Notes under the pieces: generated by a model
Seen by the model: only the letters and a program-made list of their open reading frames with translations
Told to the model about the DNA's origin: nothing
Databases searched by the model: none
Translations under genes and position numbers: made by a program
Shown here: positions 17,604 through 25,023 of the stretch, piece after piece
How the letters are laid out: the number at the start of each line of letters is the position of its first letter
Position numbering within the stretch: the stretch's first letter is position 1
Assembly: GCF_000701405.1 (NCBI RefSeq)
Contig: NZ_JNIV01000002.1
Coordinates: 62,001 to 126,000 of the forward strand
Reading direction: 5' to 3'
Length of the DNA: 64,000 bases
From: Deinococcus marmoris DSM 12784
GTDB taxonomy: Bacteria; Deinococcota; Deinococci; Deinococcales; Deinococcaceae

Positions 17604-18611
17604 TCAGCGGTTCACGTCGATCACCGTCCGCCCCCGAACCTGCCCGGCCAGAATCTGCGGGGCCAGTTCGGGCACTTCAGACAGGCCACGCATCCCGGTG
17701 ACGCCAGCCAGAACAGAGGCGGGCAGATCGCGCGCCAGCCGTTGCCAGGCGGCCTCGCGGCGGGGCTGCGGGCAGGTCACGCTGTCGATGCCCAGCAGCG
17801 AGACGCCGCGCAGAATCAGCGGAAAGACGGTGGTCTTCAGTTCGATGCCGCTGGCAATGCCGCAGACCGCCAGCGCCCCGTGCGTCTTGGTGGAGGCATA
17901 CGCGCCCGCCAATGTTGCGCCCCCCACACAGTCCACCACCCCCGCCCAGCGTTCCTTTTCCAGCGGGCGCTTTAATGACGGCAGTTCGTCACGGGGGATA
18001 ATGCTGGAAGCTCCCAGCTCCCGCAGATACGCCTCCTCCTCGGTGCGCCCGGTGCTGGCCGTCACCGTGAATCCGGCGGCGCTCAGCAGGGCAATGGCGA
18101 CGCTGCCCACGCCGCCCGCCGCGCCCGTCACCAGAATGTCACCCCCATCAGGCCGCACCCCTGCATCTTCCAGCGCCATCACCGACAGCATGGCCGTGAA
18201 ACCCGCCGTGCCAATGCTCATGGCCCAGGCCGCGTCGGTGCCCGTGGGCTGCGAGACCAGCCAGCCCGCCTTCGCGCGGGCGTGCGTGGCGTAGCCGCCG
18301 TCCTGCGCCTCGCCTATGCCCCAGCCCGTCAGAATCACGGGGTCGCCGGGAGCGTAGGTGCCGCTGGTATCAATCAGCACGGTCCCGGCCAGATCGATCC
18401 CGGGAGTCATAGGCAGGCGTTTCAGAATCTGGGCCGCCCCGGTGACGGCCAGACCATCTTTGTAGTTCAGACTGGAATGCGACACCTCAATCAGCACCTC
18501 GCCCCCCGGCAATTCAGAGACGGGCAGGGTCTGAAACTCGGCGCGCCGGGTTTCGCCGTCCTGAATCACGCGCAGGGCGCGGAAGGTGTCGGGCAGGGTG
18601 GGGGTGGTCAT
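17604..18611 (-). CDS. Zinc-free MDR oxidoreductase, YhdH/AcuI family
   Basis: 335 aa from ATG 18611, preceded by GGAGGTTCCACCC; the longer frame upstream is antisense to the CNNM gene and is rejected. Medium-chain reductase of the YhdH/YhfP group, which includes acrylyl-CoA reductase AcuI. Seen: SSLNYKDGLAVTGAAQILKRLPMTPGIDLAGTV (substrate domain), DILVTGAAGGVGSVAIALLSAAGF (NADPH-binding Rossmann loop) and LLGIDSVTCPQPRREAAWQRLA near the C-terminus. Zinc ligands are absent, as usual for quinone-oxidoreductase-like members. Physiological substrate not determined. Confidence 0.85.
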   Translation of the reverse strand: MTTPTLPDTFRALRVIQDGETRRAEFQTLPVSELPGGEVLIEVSHSSLNYKDGLAVTGAAQILKRLPMTPGIDLAGTVLIDTSGTYAPGDPVILTGWGIGEAQDGGYATHARAKAGWLVSQPTGTDAAWAMSIGTAGFTAMLSVMALEDAGVRPDGGDILVTGAAGGVGSVAIALLSAAGFTVTASTGRTEEEAYLRELGASSIIPRDELPSLKRPLEKERWAGVVDCVGGATLAGAYASTKTHGALAVCGIASGIELKTTVFPLILRGVSLLGIDSVTCPQPRREAAWQRLARDLPASVLAGVTGMRGLSEVPELAPQILAGQVRGRTVIDVNR

Positions 18612-18757
18612 GGGTGGAACCTCCAGAGAATCGGGGAAAAGAAGAGGGCGGCTGACGAAGGGCAGGCTAGCGTCTGAACGGCGGCCCGGTCTCCATGCAG
18701 GAATCCAGCCAGTATCCATAACGAAATATTCAGGCGGTAGGAGCGGGACGGATGTGT

Positions 18758-18763
18758 TAAACT
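18758..18763 (+). promoter_or_regulatory. Extended -10 upstream of the CNNM gene
   Basis: TGTTAAACT provides TGN plus TAAACT. Transcription is expected to start near 18770, leaving a leader of about 190 nt. Confidence 0.45.
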
Positions 18764-18769
18764 CTGCGC

Positions 18770-18959
18770 TGCTATGGAGCCTCCCAGTTTCGGCTCTTCC
18801 CCAGTGCCCGGTGAAACCCGCCCAAGGGCGGCGTTTTTGCTGTGGTATCTCATTGGTTTGACGCAACACCACCGGTCGACGACGATCCCTCCACCCGGAG
18901 CGGACGGGCAGCATGTGCCACGCGGATGACCGGGGCGCGGTTACGGAGCGCGCCCACAC
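18770..18959 (+). promoter_or_regulatory. Structured 5' leader with internal terminator-like hairpin
   Basis: About 75 nt into the predicted transcript CCGCC-CAAG-GGCGG followed by CGTTTTTG (about 18818-18839) looks like an intrinsic terminator. Around it are GAGCC/GGCTC, GTGGT/ACCAC and CCGGTC/GACCGG pairings. This suggests an attenuator or riboswitch in front of a CNNM/CorC-type gene. It was not matched with confidence to a known riboswitch class. A 51-codon ORF (18774-18929) overlaps it. Confidence 0.4.
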
Positions 18960-20297
18960 ATGAATGACATTCTCGGAATATTCGCGCTGTTCGGTCTGGT
19001 CCTGATGAACGGTTTCTTTGTGGCGGCGGAGTTCTCGCTGGTCAGCGTGCGCCGCACCCGCATCGATCAACTGGCCGACGAGGGCGTCGCCGCCGCCAAA
19101 CTCACCCAGGGCGCACTCAAAAATCTGGATCTGTACATCGCCGCCACGCAGCTCGGAATCACGATGGCCAGCCTGGCGATTGGTTTCGTGGCCGAACCGG
19201 CCATCGAGCATCTGGTGGCCCCGCTGCTGTTGGGTACGGCCCTGACCGAGGGACAGATCCGGGGCATTTCCTTTGGGCTGGCCTTTGCCATCAGCACGAT
19301 TCTGCACATCGTCTTCGGTGAGCTGGCCCCCAAGACCTGGGCCTTGCAGCGGTCCGAACAGGTGTCGCTGCTGGTCACGCGCCCCCTGCTGGTCTTCACG
19401 TTCGTTTTCAAGTGGGCCATCATCGTCCTGAACGCGATGGGCAACGGCGTGGTGAGGCTGTTTGGCCTGCGCGGCGTGGCCGGGCATCACACCGCCTACT
19501 CCGAAGAGGAAATCCGCATGATCGTCGGCGCGTCCAGCCAGGAGGGCATGCTGGAAGAAAGTGAGCGCGAGCTGGTCTACAACGTCTTTGACCTGTCGGA
19601 CACCACCGTGCGCGAGATCATGACGCCGCGCGTGGACATGATCGTGGTGGACGGCGCTTCACCTGTCCGCAGGATCCTGGAGCTGAGCGCCGAACACAGC
19701 TATTCGCGCGTTCCTGTTTATCAGGACACCCCCGACAACATCGTGGGCATCGTTCACAGCGCCGACGTGCTGCGCCATCTGGACGATCTGGACACGCTGA
19801 CCGTGGCCGACATCATGCGCAAGGTCTTCTTCGTGCCCGAGAGCATGAAGATCAAGGACCTGCTGGCCAAGATGCGCGAGAAGAAATCCCACCTGAGCGT
19901 GGTGGTGGACGAATTCGGCGGCACGGCGGGTCTGGTCACGCTGGAAGACGCCCTGGAAGAGATCGTGGGCGAGATCTACGACGAGACCGACGAGGAAGAA
20001 CTCCCGATGTTTATAGAAGTGGGCGAGGGCGTGTACCTGATTGACGGGGGCATGATCGTCCACGACGTTGAGCATATTCTGGGCAGCAATCTGGAAGACG
20101 GCGAGGGCGAATTCGATACCCTGGGCGGCTTTATGACGGACCGTTTTGGCGACATTCCCGAGGTGGGCTACACCTTTCTCCACGAGGGCTGGGCCTTTAC
20201 CGTGGAGGAAGCCGATGAGCGCCGCGTCAGCCGCGTGCGGGCCGAACGCGCCGACGAATCCGGCCAGCCCCCCCTGTCTGAAGAAGGTGAAGTATGA
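18960..20297 (+). CDS. CNNM/CorC-HlyC family transporter-associated protein (hemolysin-like, CBS domains)
   Basis: 445 aa. Order of domains: N-terminal CNNM/DUF21 membrane domain with four helices (residues about 1-190; MNDILGIFALFGLVLMNGFFVAAEFSLVSVRRTRID), two CBS domains (about 210-335; EIMTPRVDMIVVDG... HSADVLRHLDD, VVDEFGGTAGLVTLEDALEEIVGEI) and a C-terminal CorC_HlyC domain. Such proteins take part in magnesium or other divalent-cation efflux. Although annotated as hemolysins, they are not toxins. The ribosome site is weak and the leader is structured (see leader entry). The stop overlaps the cytidine deaminase start (ATGA). Confidence 0.9.
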   Translation: MNDILGIFALFGLVLMNGFFVAAEFSLVSVRRTRIDQLADEGVAAAKLTQGALKNLDLYIAATQLGITMASLAIGFVAEPAIEHLVAPLLLGTALTEGQIRGISFGLAFAISTILHIVFGELAPKTWALQRSEQVSLLVTRPLLVFTFVFKWAIIVLNAMGNGVVRLFGLRGVAGHHTAYSEEEIRMIVGASSQEGMLEESERELVYNVFDLSDTTVREIMTPRVDMIVVDGASPVRRILELSAEHSYSRVPVYQDTPDNIVGIVHSADVLRHLDDLDTLTVADIMRKVFFVPESMKIKDLLAKMREKKSHLSVVVDEFGGTAGLVTLEDALEEIVGEIYDETDEEELPMFIEVGEGVYLIDGGMIVHDVEHILGSNLEDGEGEFDTLGGFMTDRFGDIPEVGYTFLHEGWAFTVEEADERRVSRVRAERADESGQPPLSEEGEV

Positions 20298-20758
20298 CCA
20301 GAAAGAGTGTGAGTAGAGAAGATGTCAATGCCCTTGGCCTGACGCCGGACCCGGAACTTCTGGCTGCCGCGAAAGCCGCCTTTGCAAAAGCCTACGCCCC
20401 CTACAGCAAATTCCATGTCGGCGCGGCCCTGAGAACCCCGGACGGGCAGGTCTTCAGCGGCGCGAACGTGGAGAATGCCAGCTATGGCCTGGGCCGCTGC
20501 GCCGAGCAGTCGGCGGTGCAGGCGATGGCGACGGCGGGGGCGCGGACCTTTACCGATCTGGTGGTCTACGCCGATTCCAGCCCGCCGGCCAGTCCGTGTG
20601 GCGCGTGTCGTCAGGTGCTGTACGAGTTCGCCCCCGACGCCCGCGTGGTCTGCGTGAATGCTGAGAGCGAGGTGCTGAGCGGTCTGGTGCGCGACTTTCT
20701 GCCCCACGGCTTCCGGCTGGAGGAACGCGAGGACGGGCATGGAGTGGGGACCGAGTAG
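20294..20758 (+). CDS. cdd: Cytidine deaminase
   Basis: 154 aa. Zinc enzyme of pyrimidine salvage that deaminates cytidine/deoxycytidine to uridine. Signatures: YAPYSKFHVGAAL, the catalytic ENASYGLGRCAEQSAVQA (Cys-Ala-Glu) and SPCGACRQVLYEF (the two other Cys ligands). The N-terminus carries about 20 residues more than typical homotetrameric CDAs. The ATG overlaps the TGA of the CNNM gene by 4 nt and GAAGGTGA lies just upstream, so translation is coupled. Confidence 0.93.
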   Translation: MTRKSVSREDVNALGLTPDPELLAAAKAAFAKAYAPYSKFHVGAALRTPDGQVFSGANVENASYGLGRCAEQSAVQAMATAGARTFTDLVVYADSSPPASPCGACRQVLYEFAPDARVVCVNAESEVLSGLVRDFLPHGFRLEEREDGHGVGTE

Positions 20759-20778
20759 GACCAATTGTCACGGATCAG

Positions 20779-20811
20779 AAAAGCCCGTCTCTTCCGTGAG
20801 ACGGGCTTTTT
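20779..20811 (+). terminator. Intrinsic terminator after cdd
   Basis: AAAAGCCCGTCTC-TTCCGT-GAGACGGGCTTTTT, a 13-bp perfect stem with T-run; bidirectional shape, also near the 3' end of mnhG. Confidence 0.92.
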
Positions 20812-20833
20812 GGGCTTGCCAACCTCCCCCCGT

Positions 20834-21205
20834 CTAACGTCCCCCCGTTTCCTCCAAACGCTCGTCCAGCAGCGCCGCCTTGCCCAGCGCGTTCCATTCG
20901 TCCGGCCCCTCCAGCAGCGGCTCCAGCCCACGCAGGTAGGCGGCCTGGGCGATCAGATAGGCGCTCAGGGGAGTGGTCAGGAACTGAAACAGCAGGACCG
21001 CCGCCAGCCGGGTCAGGGCCTCGGTCTGGGCAAATTCCAGCCCCACGCCAATGAAGATGCCCGCCGATCCCAGCGTGATCAGTTTGCTGCTGGCGTGCAG
21101 CCGCGAGTACAGATCGGGGAAACGGATCAGGCCAATCGCCGCCGTCAGCACGAAGAAGGCCCCCAGCAGAATGGGAATGTCACGGGCGGCGTTGAAGTCG
21201 TTCAT
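20834..21205 (-). CDS. mnhG: Na+/H+ antiporter (Mrp) subunit G
   Basis: 123 aa from ATG 21205 (MNDFNAARDIPILLGAFFVLTAAIGLIRFPDLYSRLHASSK). The LIRFPDLYSRLHA motif is diagnostic of MnhG/MrpG. Three membrane helices. It is the last gene of the seven-gene Mrp operon and forms part of the MrpE-F-G module next to MrpA. The gap to mnhF (about 97 nt) contains heptamer and octamer repeats. An in-frame ATG at 21265 falls within those repeats and was not used. Confidence 0.9.
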   Translation of the reverse strand: MNDFNAARDIPILLGAFFVLTAAIGLIRFPDLYSRLHASSKLITLGSAGIFIGVGLEFAQTEALTRLAAVLLFQFLTTPLSAYLIAQAAYLRGLEPLLEGPDEWNALGKAALLDERLEETGGR

Positions 21206-21223
21206 GGCTGGCCTGCGGTGAGG

Positions 21224-21300
21224 ATGGTTGATGGTTGACGGTTGATTGAAAAAGCGCAAAGCCAACTGTTTTCCTCAGACCTCTGGATCCCTGGACCGCC
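21224..21300. repeat. Heptamer and octamer repeats between mnhF and mnhG
   Basis: ATGGTTG-ATGGTTG-ACGGTTG (21224-21244) followed by CTCAGACC-TCTGGATC-CCTGGACC (about 21275-21298). Same families as the repeats at 9.3, 2.2, 22.1 and 24.3 kb. Confidence 0.6.
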
Positions 21301-21302
21301 CC

Positions 21303-21563
21303 TCACTTCATCACCCGGCCCAGCAACAGATAGCGGGTCAGGGCCACCGTGCCCAGGAAGCCCAGTAGGCTGAGGACCAGCGCGGCGTCCAGCATCACGA
21401 TCAGTTTTGTCTTGACGGCAATCAACGCGATCAGCACCACCAGATTGACGCTCAGGAAGTCAAAGGCCATGATCCGGTCCCCCCAGCTTAGGCCGCGCAG
21501 CACGCGCACCGTGACCAGCAGGACCGACAGGGTGACGATGCCCAGGGCAAGATCAATGATCAT
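21303..21563 (-). CDS. mnhF: Na+/H+ antiporter (Mrp) subunit F
   Basis: 86 aa with three membrane helices (DLALGIVTLSVLLVTVRVL, SVNLVVLIALIAV, LDAALVLSLLGFLGTVALTRYLL). The RGLSWGDRIMAFD segment matches MrpF, which has a DR(I/V)xAxD motif. ATG overlaps the stop of mnhE (ATGA). Small membrane subunit of the multi-subunit cation/proton antiporter. Confidence 0.92.
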   Translation of the reverse strand: MIIDLALGIVTLSVLLVTVRVLRGLSWGDRIMAFDFLSVNLVVLIALIAVKTKLIVMLDAALVLSLLGFLGTVALTRYLLLGRVMK

Positions 21564-22072
21564 GCGTTTTCCTCCAGTGCAGCGGGGGCGGGAGCAACGC
21601 CCTGACCGTAGAGCGGCAGCAGGGCGTCTTCCACTTTCTTGAGGCTGGCGCGGGCGGCTCCCGGACTCTCCAGGCCGATCACATGGGCGTACAGCACGCT
21701 TCGTTCGGGGTTAAAGCCCATCGCCACCGAGCCGGGCATCAGGGTAATCGTGGCCGCCAGGACGGTTTGCCCGTTGTCGCCGCGCAGGCGCAGCGGGTAG
21801 GCGATGATCATGGGATGCAGCGGCGGACGCGGGCGCAAGGCCCACAGCGCCACCTGAATGTTGGCCACCGTCAGCTCGCGGGCAAAGAACAGCACGAACC
21901 GCACCAGCGCCAGCGCGCGCCCCACGTAATTGCCCGTCCCCAACGACAGCGGAAAGATGCTCAGGATGGCAAAGCCCAGCAGCATCCCGATCACCAGTTC
22001 GCGCAGGCTGAACTCGCCCACGAACAGTGTCCAGACGATGGCGAGGAGGATGTTGAGGGAAACGCCTCTCAT
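21560..22072 (-). CDS. mnhE: Na+/H+ antiporter (Mrp) subunit E
   Basis: 170 aa. N-terminal membrane helices (NILLAIVWTLFVGEFSLRELVIGMLLGFAIL) and a cytoplasmic C-terminal domain. Family markers: RELTVANIQVALWALRPRPPLHPMIIAYPLRLRGDNGQTVLAATITLMPGSVAMGF. It is the counterpart of MrpE/MnhE (about 160 aa). mnhE and mnhF overlap by ATGA, while the gap to mnhD is 115 nt and contains octamer repeats. Confidence 0.93.
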   Translation of the reverse strand: MRGVSLNILLAIVWTLFVGEFSLRELVIGMLLGFAILSIFPLSLGTGNYVGRALALVRFVLFFARELTVANIQVALWALRPRPPLHPMIIAYPLRLRGDNGQTVLAATITLMPGSVAMGFNPERSVLYAHVIGLESPGAARASLKKVEDALLPLYGQGVAPAPAALEENA

Positions 22073-22107
22073 GGCTGCTTCCCGTGAGAAAAGGCAATGG
22101 GAAGCAG

Positions 22108-22139
22108 GTCTAACTGTCTAACAGTCAAACCGTCTAACC
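22108..22139. repeat. Octamer tandem array between mnhD and mnhE
   Basis: GTCTAACT-GTCTAACA-GTCAAACC-GTCTAACC: four 8-bp units of the GTCWAANN family. Confidence 0.75.
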
Positions 22140-22187
22140 GCAAAAAGCCGACTGTCATCCAACCGCCTCCAGCCAACCTGAACCCCC

Positions 22188-23756
22188 TCACGGTGTTCCC
22201 TCCAGTTCCTGCACGTCGTCGCCTTTCGGGCGGGCAGGCAGGTCCAGCGGCCCATCGCCCAGCACGCCCAGGATGTAGGAGCCGTTGCTGCCCAGTTCGT
22301 CGGCGGTGCCGCGTGCGTAGCCCAGCAGCGGCCCGGCGAACACCGCCAGCGCCACCACCAGCGCCGAGGCCAGGTAGGCAGGCAGGCGTTCGGGCCAGCG
22401 GACCCGGCGCACCGGTTCATCACGCGGGTGGCGGCCCCAGAAAAAGCCGCTCCAGACCCGCAGCAGCGCGTACAGCGTGAGCAGGCTGCTCAGGAGGGCG
22501 CTGGCGGTGGCGACATAAGCCAGCACCGTACCGCCCTCCAGCCCGGCGCGGATCAGATCAAATTTCACCACGAAGCCCGCGCTGGGCGGCAGGCCCGCCA
22601 CCGTCAGGGCGCAGAACAGGAAACAGGCGGCCAGCAGAGGCAGGAATTCAATGAAGCCGCGCGCCCGCACCAACCGCGTTCCGCTGGCCCGTTCGGCCAC
22701 GGCGGCGATCAGGAACATCGCCAGGGTCACCACGACACTAACCGCCAGATACGCCAGACTGGCGCGCAGGGCGTCCGGCGAGTCCAGCCCCAGCCCGAAG
22801 GCCAGGTAGCCCACTGAACCCACCACCGTGAACGACAGGATGCGCCGCCACTCGCGCTGACTGACCGCCCCCAATGCGCCGTACAGCATGGTCACGGCCC
22901 CCAGCACCAGCAGCAGCGTATCGGGCAGTTGCGGGTCCTGATTGAACACGGTGGTAAAGACACGGATCAGGGCGTACAGCCCCACCTTGGTCAGCACCGC
23001 CGCAAAGAATGCGCCCGTGGCATGGGGCACCGCCGGATAGGTGCCGGGGAGCCAGAAGCCCAGCGGAAAGAGTGCGCCCTTGGCCGCGAACACGATCAGC
23101 AGCAGCACGCCCACGGCGGTGACAGTGGTGTTCGGCCCCAGCGCGGCGCTGCGCTGCGCCAGATGCGCGAAGTTCAGCGTGCCCAGCGTGCCGTAAGCCA
23201 GGCCACAGGCCACCACCAGCAGCGCCGAAGCCGACAGGTTCATGACGATGTAGCGGAAACCCTCGCGCAGTTGCTCGCGGGTGGACCCCAGCACGGTCAG
23301 GGCGTAGCTGGCCACCAGCATGACCTCAAAGGCCACGAACAGGTTGAACAGATCGCCGGTTAAAAAGGACAGTTGCACGCCCGTGAACAGGAAAGAGGTC
23401 AGGGCGAACGAATGGTGCCTTTCTCGCACCGGGTCCGGCTGCGCGGCCATCAGCCAGACGGTGAAGACGGCGCACAGGGCCGCCAGGGCGCTCATGAACG
23501 ATCCCAGACGGTCTGCGGCCATCACGATGCCGAACGGCGCTTTCCAGCCGCCCAGTTCGCTGACCAGCACCCCGCCCAGCGTCGCGTTCATCAGCAGCAG
23601 CGTGAAGAGCAGCGTGAGCAGGGACGAGGCCAGCGCCAGCGTCACCCGCCACCCCCGCCGCATGGGGATCAGCAACAGCAGCCCCAGTCCCAGCGGCGTC
23701 AGAATCGGCGCGAGGGGCAGGGCGGAAGTGACAACCCCGGTAAGTTCAGAATTCAT
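22188..23756 (-). CDS. mnhD: Na+/H+ antiporter (Mrp) subunit D
   Basis: 522 aa, about 14 membrane helices. It belongs to the proton-translocating NuoL/M/N-like family. The transmembrane glutamate is in LFVAFEVMLVASYAL and the conserved lysine segment is HATGAFFAAVLTKVGLYALIRV. With MnhA it is one of the two proton-path subunits of Mrp. The C-terminus (DGPLDLPARPKGDDVQELEGTP) is hydrophilic. Its ATG overlaps the mnhC stop (ATGA). Confidence 0.93.
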   Translation of the reverse strand: MNSELTGVVTSALPLAPILTPLGLGLLLLIPMRRGWRVTLALASSLLTLLFTLLLMNATLGGVLVSELGGWKAPFGIVMAADRLGSFMSALAALCAVFTVWLMAAQPDPVRERHHSFALTSFLFTGVQLSFLTGDLFNLFVAFEVMLVASYALTVLGSTREQLREGFRYIVMNLSASALLVVACGLAYGTLGTLNFAHLAQRSAALGPNTTVTAVGVLLLIVFAAKGALFPLGFWLPGTYPAVPHATGAFFAAVLTKVGLYALIRVFTTVFNQDPQLPDTLLLVLGAVTMLYGALGAVSQREWRRILSFTVVGSVGYLAFGLGLDSPDALRASLAYLAVSVVVTLAMFLIAAVAERASGTRLVRARGFIEFLPLLAACFLFCALTVAGLPPSAGFVVKFDLIRAGLEGGTVLAYVATASALLSSLLTLYALLRVWSGFFWGRHPRDEPVRRVRWPERLPAYLASALVVALAVFAGPLLGYARGTADELGSNGSYILGVLGDGPLDLPARPKGDDVQELEGTP

Positions 23757-24217
23757 CTCATGATCCTTCGCAGGCGCTCAAGCTCGGCCATCTGTCTCTC
23801 TGTTTCATCGGTGTGGTCCGTTTCCGGCGTATCGGGGCTGAGGTGTTCGGGATCGGCGTGCTGGCCGTCCGGGGCATCGGGATTGCGGGCCAGATTGTCG
23901 CCGAAGGCCGCCACGTCGTCGTGTCCGGCCACCTGATAGGCCCGCAGCGCCACGGTCAGCAGCAGCGCCGTGGTCCCAAAGCCGATCACGATGGCGGTCA
24001 GCACCAGCGCCTGCGGCAGCGGGTCCACATACGGCCCTTCCAGTGTCAGCAGGGGCGGCGATTCCTGCCGCAGCCCCGACACGGTCAGGATCGCCAGATT
24101 GACCCCATAGGCGACGAAGGCCAGACCCAGCACCACCCGGACAATCGTGCGCGACAGCATCAGAAAGACGCCCGCCGCCACGAGAAGGCCGATCAGGACG
24201 GCGAAGAGGGTTTCCAT
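23753..24217 (-). CDS. mnhC: Na+/H+ antiporter (Mrp) subunit C
   Basis: 154 aa. NuoK-like subunit with three membrane helices (FAVLIGLLVAAGVFLML, VVLGLAFVAYGVNLAILTV, DPLPQALVLTAIVIGFGTTALLLTVALRAY). The DPLPQALVLTAIVIGF segment is diagnostic of MrpC. The tail after the third helix is unusually long and acidic (about 45 residues, including DAPDGQHADPEHLSPDTPE), in comparison with about 113 aa for a typical MrpC. Overlaps mnhD by ATGA. Confidence 0.93.
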   Translation of the reverse strand: METLFAVLIGLLVAAGVFLMLSRTIVRVVLGLAFVAYGVNLAILTVSGLRQESPPLLTLEGPYVDPLPQALVLTAIVIGFGTTALLLTVALRAYQVAGHDDVAAFGDNLARNPDAPDGQHADPEHLSPDTPETDHTDETERQMAELERLRRIMR

Positions 24218-24282
24218 CAGTGGGCCGCCTGTGGGGAGGGTTGTGGGTGAATGGTGGATGGATTGGAAGTCCAGGCCGCCCG

Positions 24283-24377
24283 GTCAAACCGTCTAAATGT
24301 CAAACCGTCAAACCGCAGGAAAACGCGGCGGCGCTGCGCCTGAGCGTTCAGACCTTCAGACCTTTGGACATTCAGAC
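24283..24377. repeat. Inverted octamer arrays between mnhB and mnhC
   Basis: GTCAAACC-GTCTAAAT-GTCAAACC-GTCAAACC (24283-24314) faces GTTCAGAC-CTTCAGAC-CTTTGGAC-ATTCAGAC (24346-24377), giving a potential imperfect hairpin in the 169-nt operon gap, as also seen at 2142-2276. Confidence 0.75.
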
Positions 24378-24386
24378 CCCTGCGCC

Positions 24387-24890
24387 TCATGAATCCCCCT
24401 CCACCAGTTCCGTCGGCTCCACGTCAATCAGGGCGTAGGCCAGGGCCAGCCCCACGCCCACCACCACCAGAAACACGCCCAGGTCAAACAGCAGGGCGGT
24501 GGCCCACTCGAATTCGCCGGTCAGGGCGGTGGTGATGTAGCCGTAATCGGATTTCAGGAAGGGGCGGCCCAGCAGGTACGGCACCAGCCCGGTGGTCAGG
24601 GACAGCGCCAGCCCCCACGGAATGAATTTCACAGGGTCCAGCCGCAGGGCGCTGTTGCTGTTGGCGATGCGGTGCAGGATCAGGGCGCATACGGTCATCA
24701 GGCCCGCGATGAAGCCGCCGCCGGGGGCGTTGTGGCCGCGCCACAGCAGCAGCAACGCGAACAGGATGACCAGCGCAAAGACGGACCGGCTGATGGTCCT
24801 CAGGATCGGGTCGTTGATCAGCAGATCGCCGGGCCGGGGCTGATCTGGCGCGGCCTTGACCGCCTTCTTTGGGGCGCGCTTAGGACTCAT
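24387..24890 (-). CDS. mnhB: Na+/H+ antiporter (Mrp) subunit B
   Basis: 167 aa from ATG 24890. The frame is open further upstream through the inserted repeat, but the ATG with GGAG 5 nt upstream is the natural start. Four membrane helices; HNAPGGGFIAGLMTVCALILHRIA is diagnostic of MrpB. The N-terminus is basic and about 25 residues longer than usual (MSPKRAPKKAVKAAPDQPRPGDLL). Its ribosome site lies entirely within the mobile repeat copy 3. Before insertion it probably overlapped mnhA as ATGA. Confidence 0.92.
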   Translation of the reverse strand: MSPKRAPKKAVKAAPDQPRPGDLLINDPILRTISRSVFALVILFALLLLWRGHNAPGGGFIAGLMTVCALILHRIANSNSALRLDPVKFIPWGLALSLTTGLVPYLLGRPFLKSDYGYITTALTGEFEWATALLFDLGVFLVVVGVGLALAYALIDVEPTELVEGDS

Positions 24891-25023
24891 ACGGACTCCG
24901 ATTGAATCGCTTGCAAAACGATGAAGATCCGGGCGGATGCGAGAAGGAGAGAGGCGGGTTCCGGGCGTGGAGTTGATGAACCGGAGCTTTCCAGGTTTGT
25001 TAACGAAACAGACGGAATCCGTA
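24890..25023 (-). mobile_element. Stop-codon repeat element, copy 3
   Basis: 134-bp element on the minus strand, flanked by TGA at plus positions 25024-25026 (stop of mnhA) and 24887-24889 (within the ATGA that starts mnhB). Best-preserved ends of the three copies: TACGGATTCCG and CGGAGTCCGTA, 10 of 11 bases inverted. It matches copy 1 over its full length, including the block around CTCCACGCCCGGAA and CTCCTTCTCGCATCCGC. GGAG lies 5 nt before the mnhB ATG, whose A is the last base of the element. Confidence 0.85.

Noticed and set aside
18774..18929. 51-codon ORF in the CNNM leader as a real gene
   Set aside because: No ribosome site, -10 box 10 nt away instead of 6-7, and it overlaps the terminator-like hairpin; kept only as a possibility in the leader entry.
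18770..18959. Assignment of the CNNM leader to M-box, yybP-ykoY, cobalamin or FMN riboswitch
   Set aside because: I could not align the conserved cores of these classes; naming one would be a guess.
18612..19490. N-terminal extension of the AcuI-like reductase
   Set aside because: Antisense to the CNNM gene; the family start with GGAGG is at 18611.
24283..24377. CRISPR-like appearance of regularly spaced repeats
   Set aside because: Units are contiguous 8-mers without spacers and no cas genes exist.
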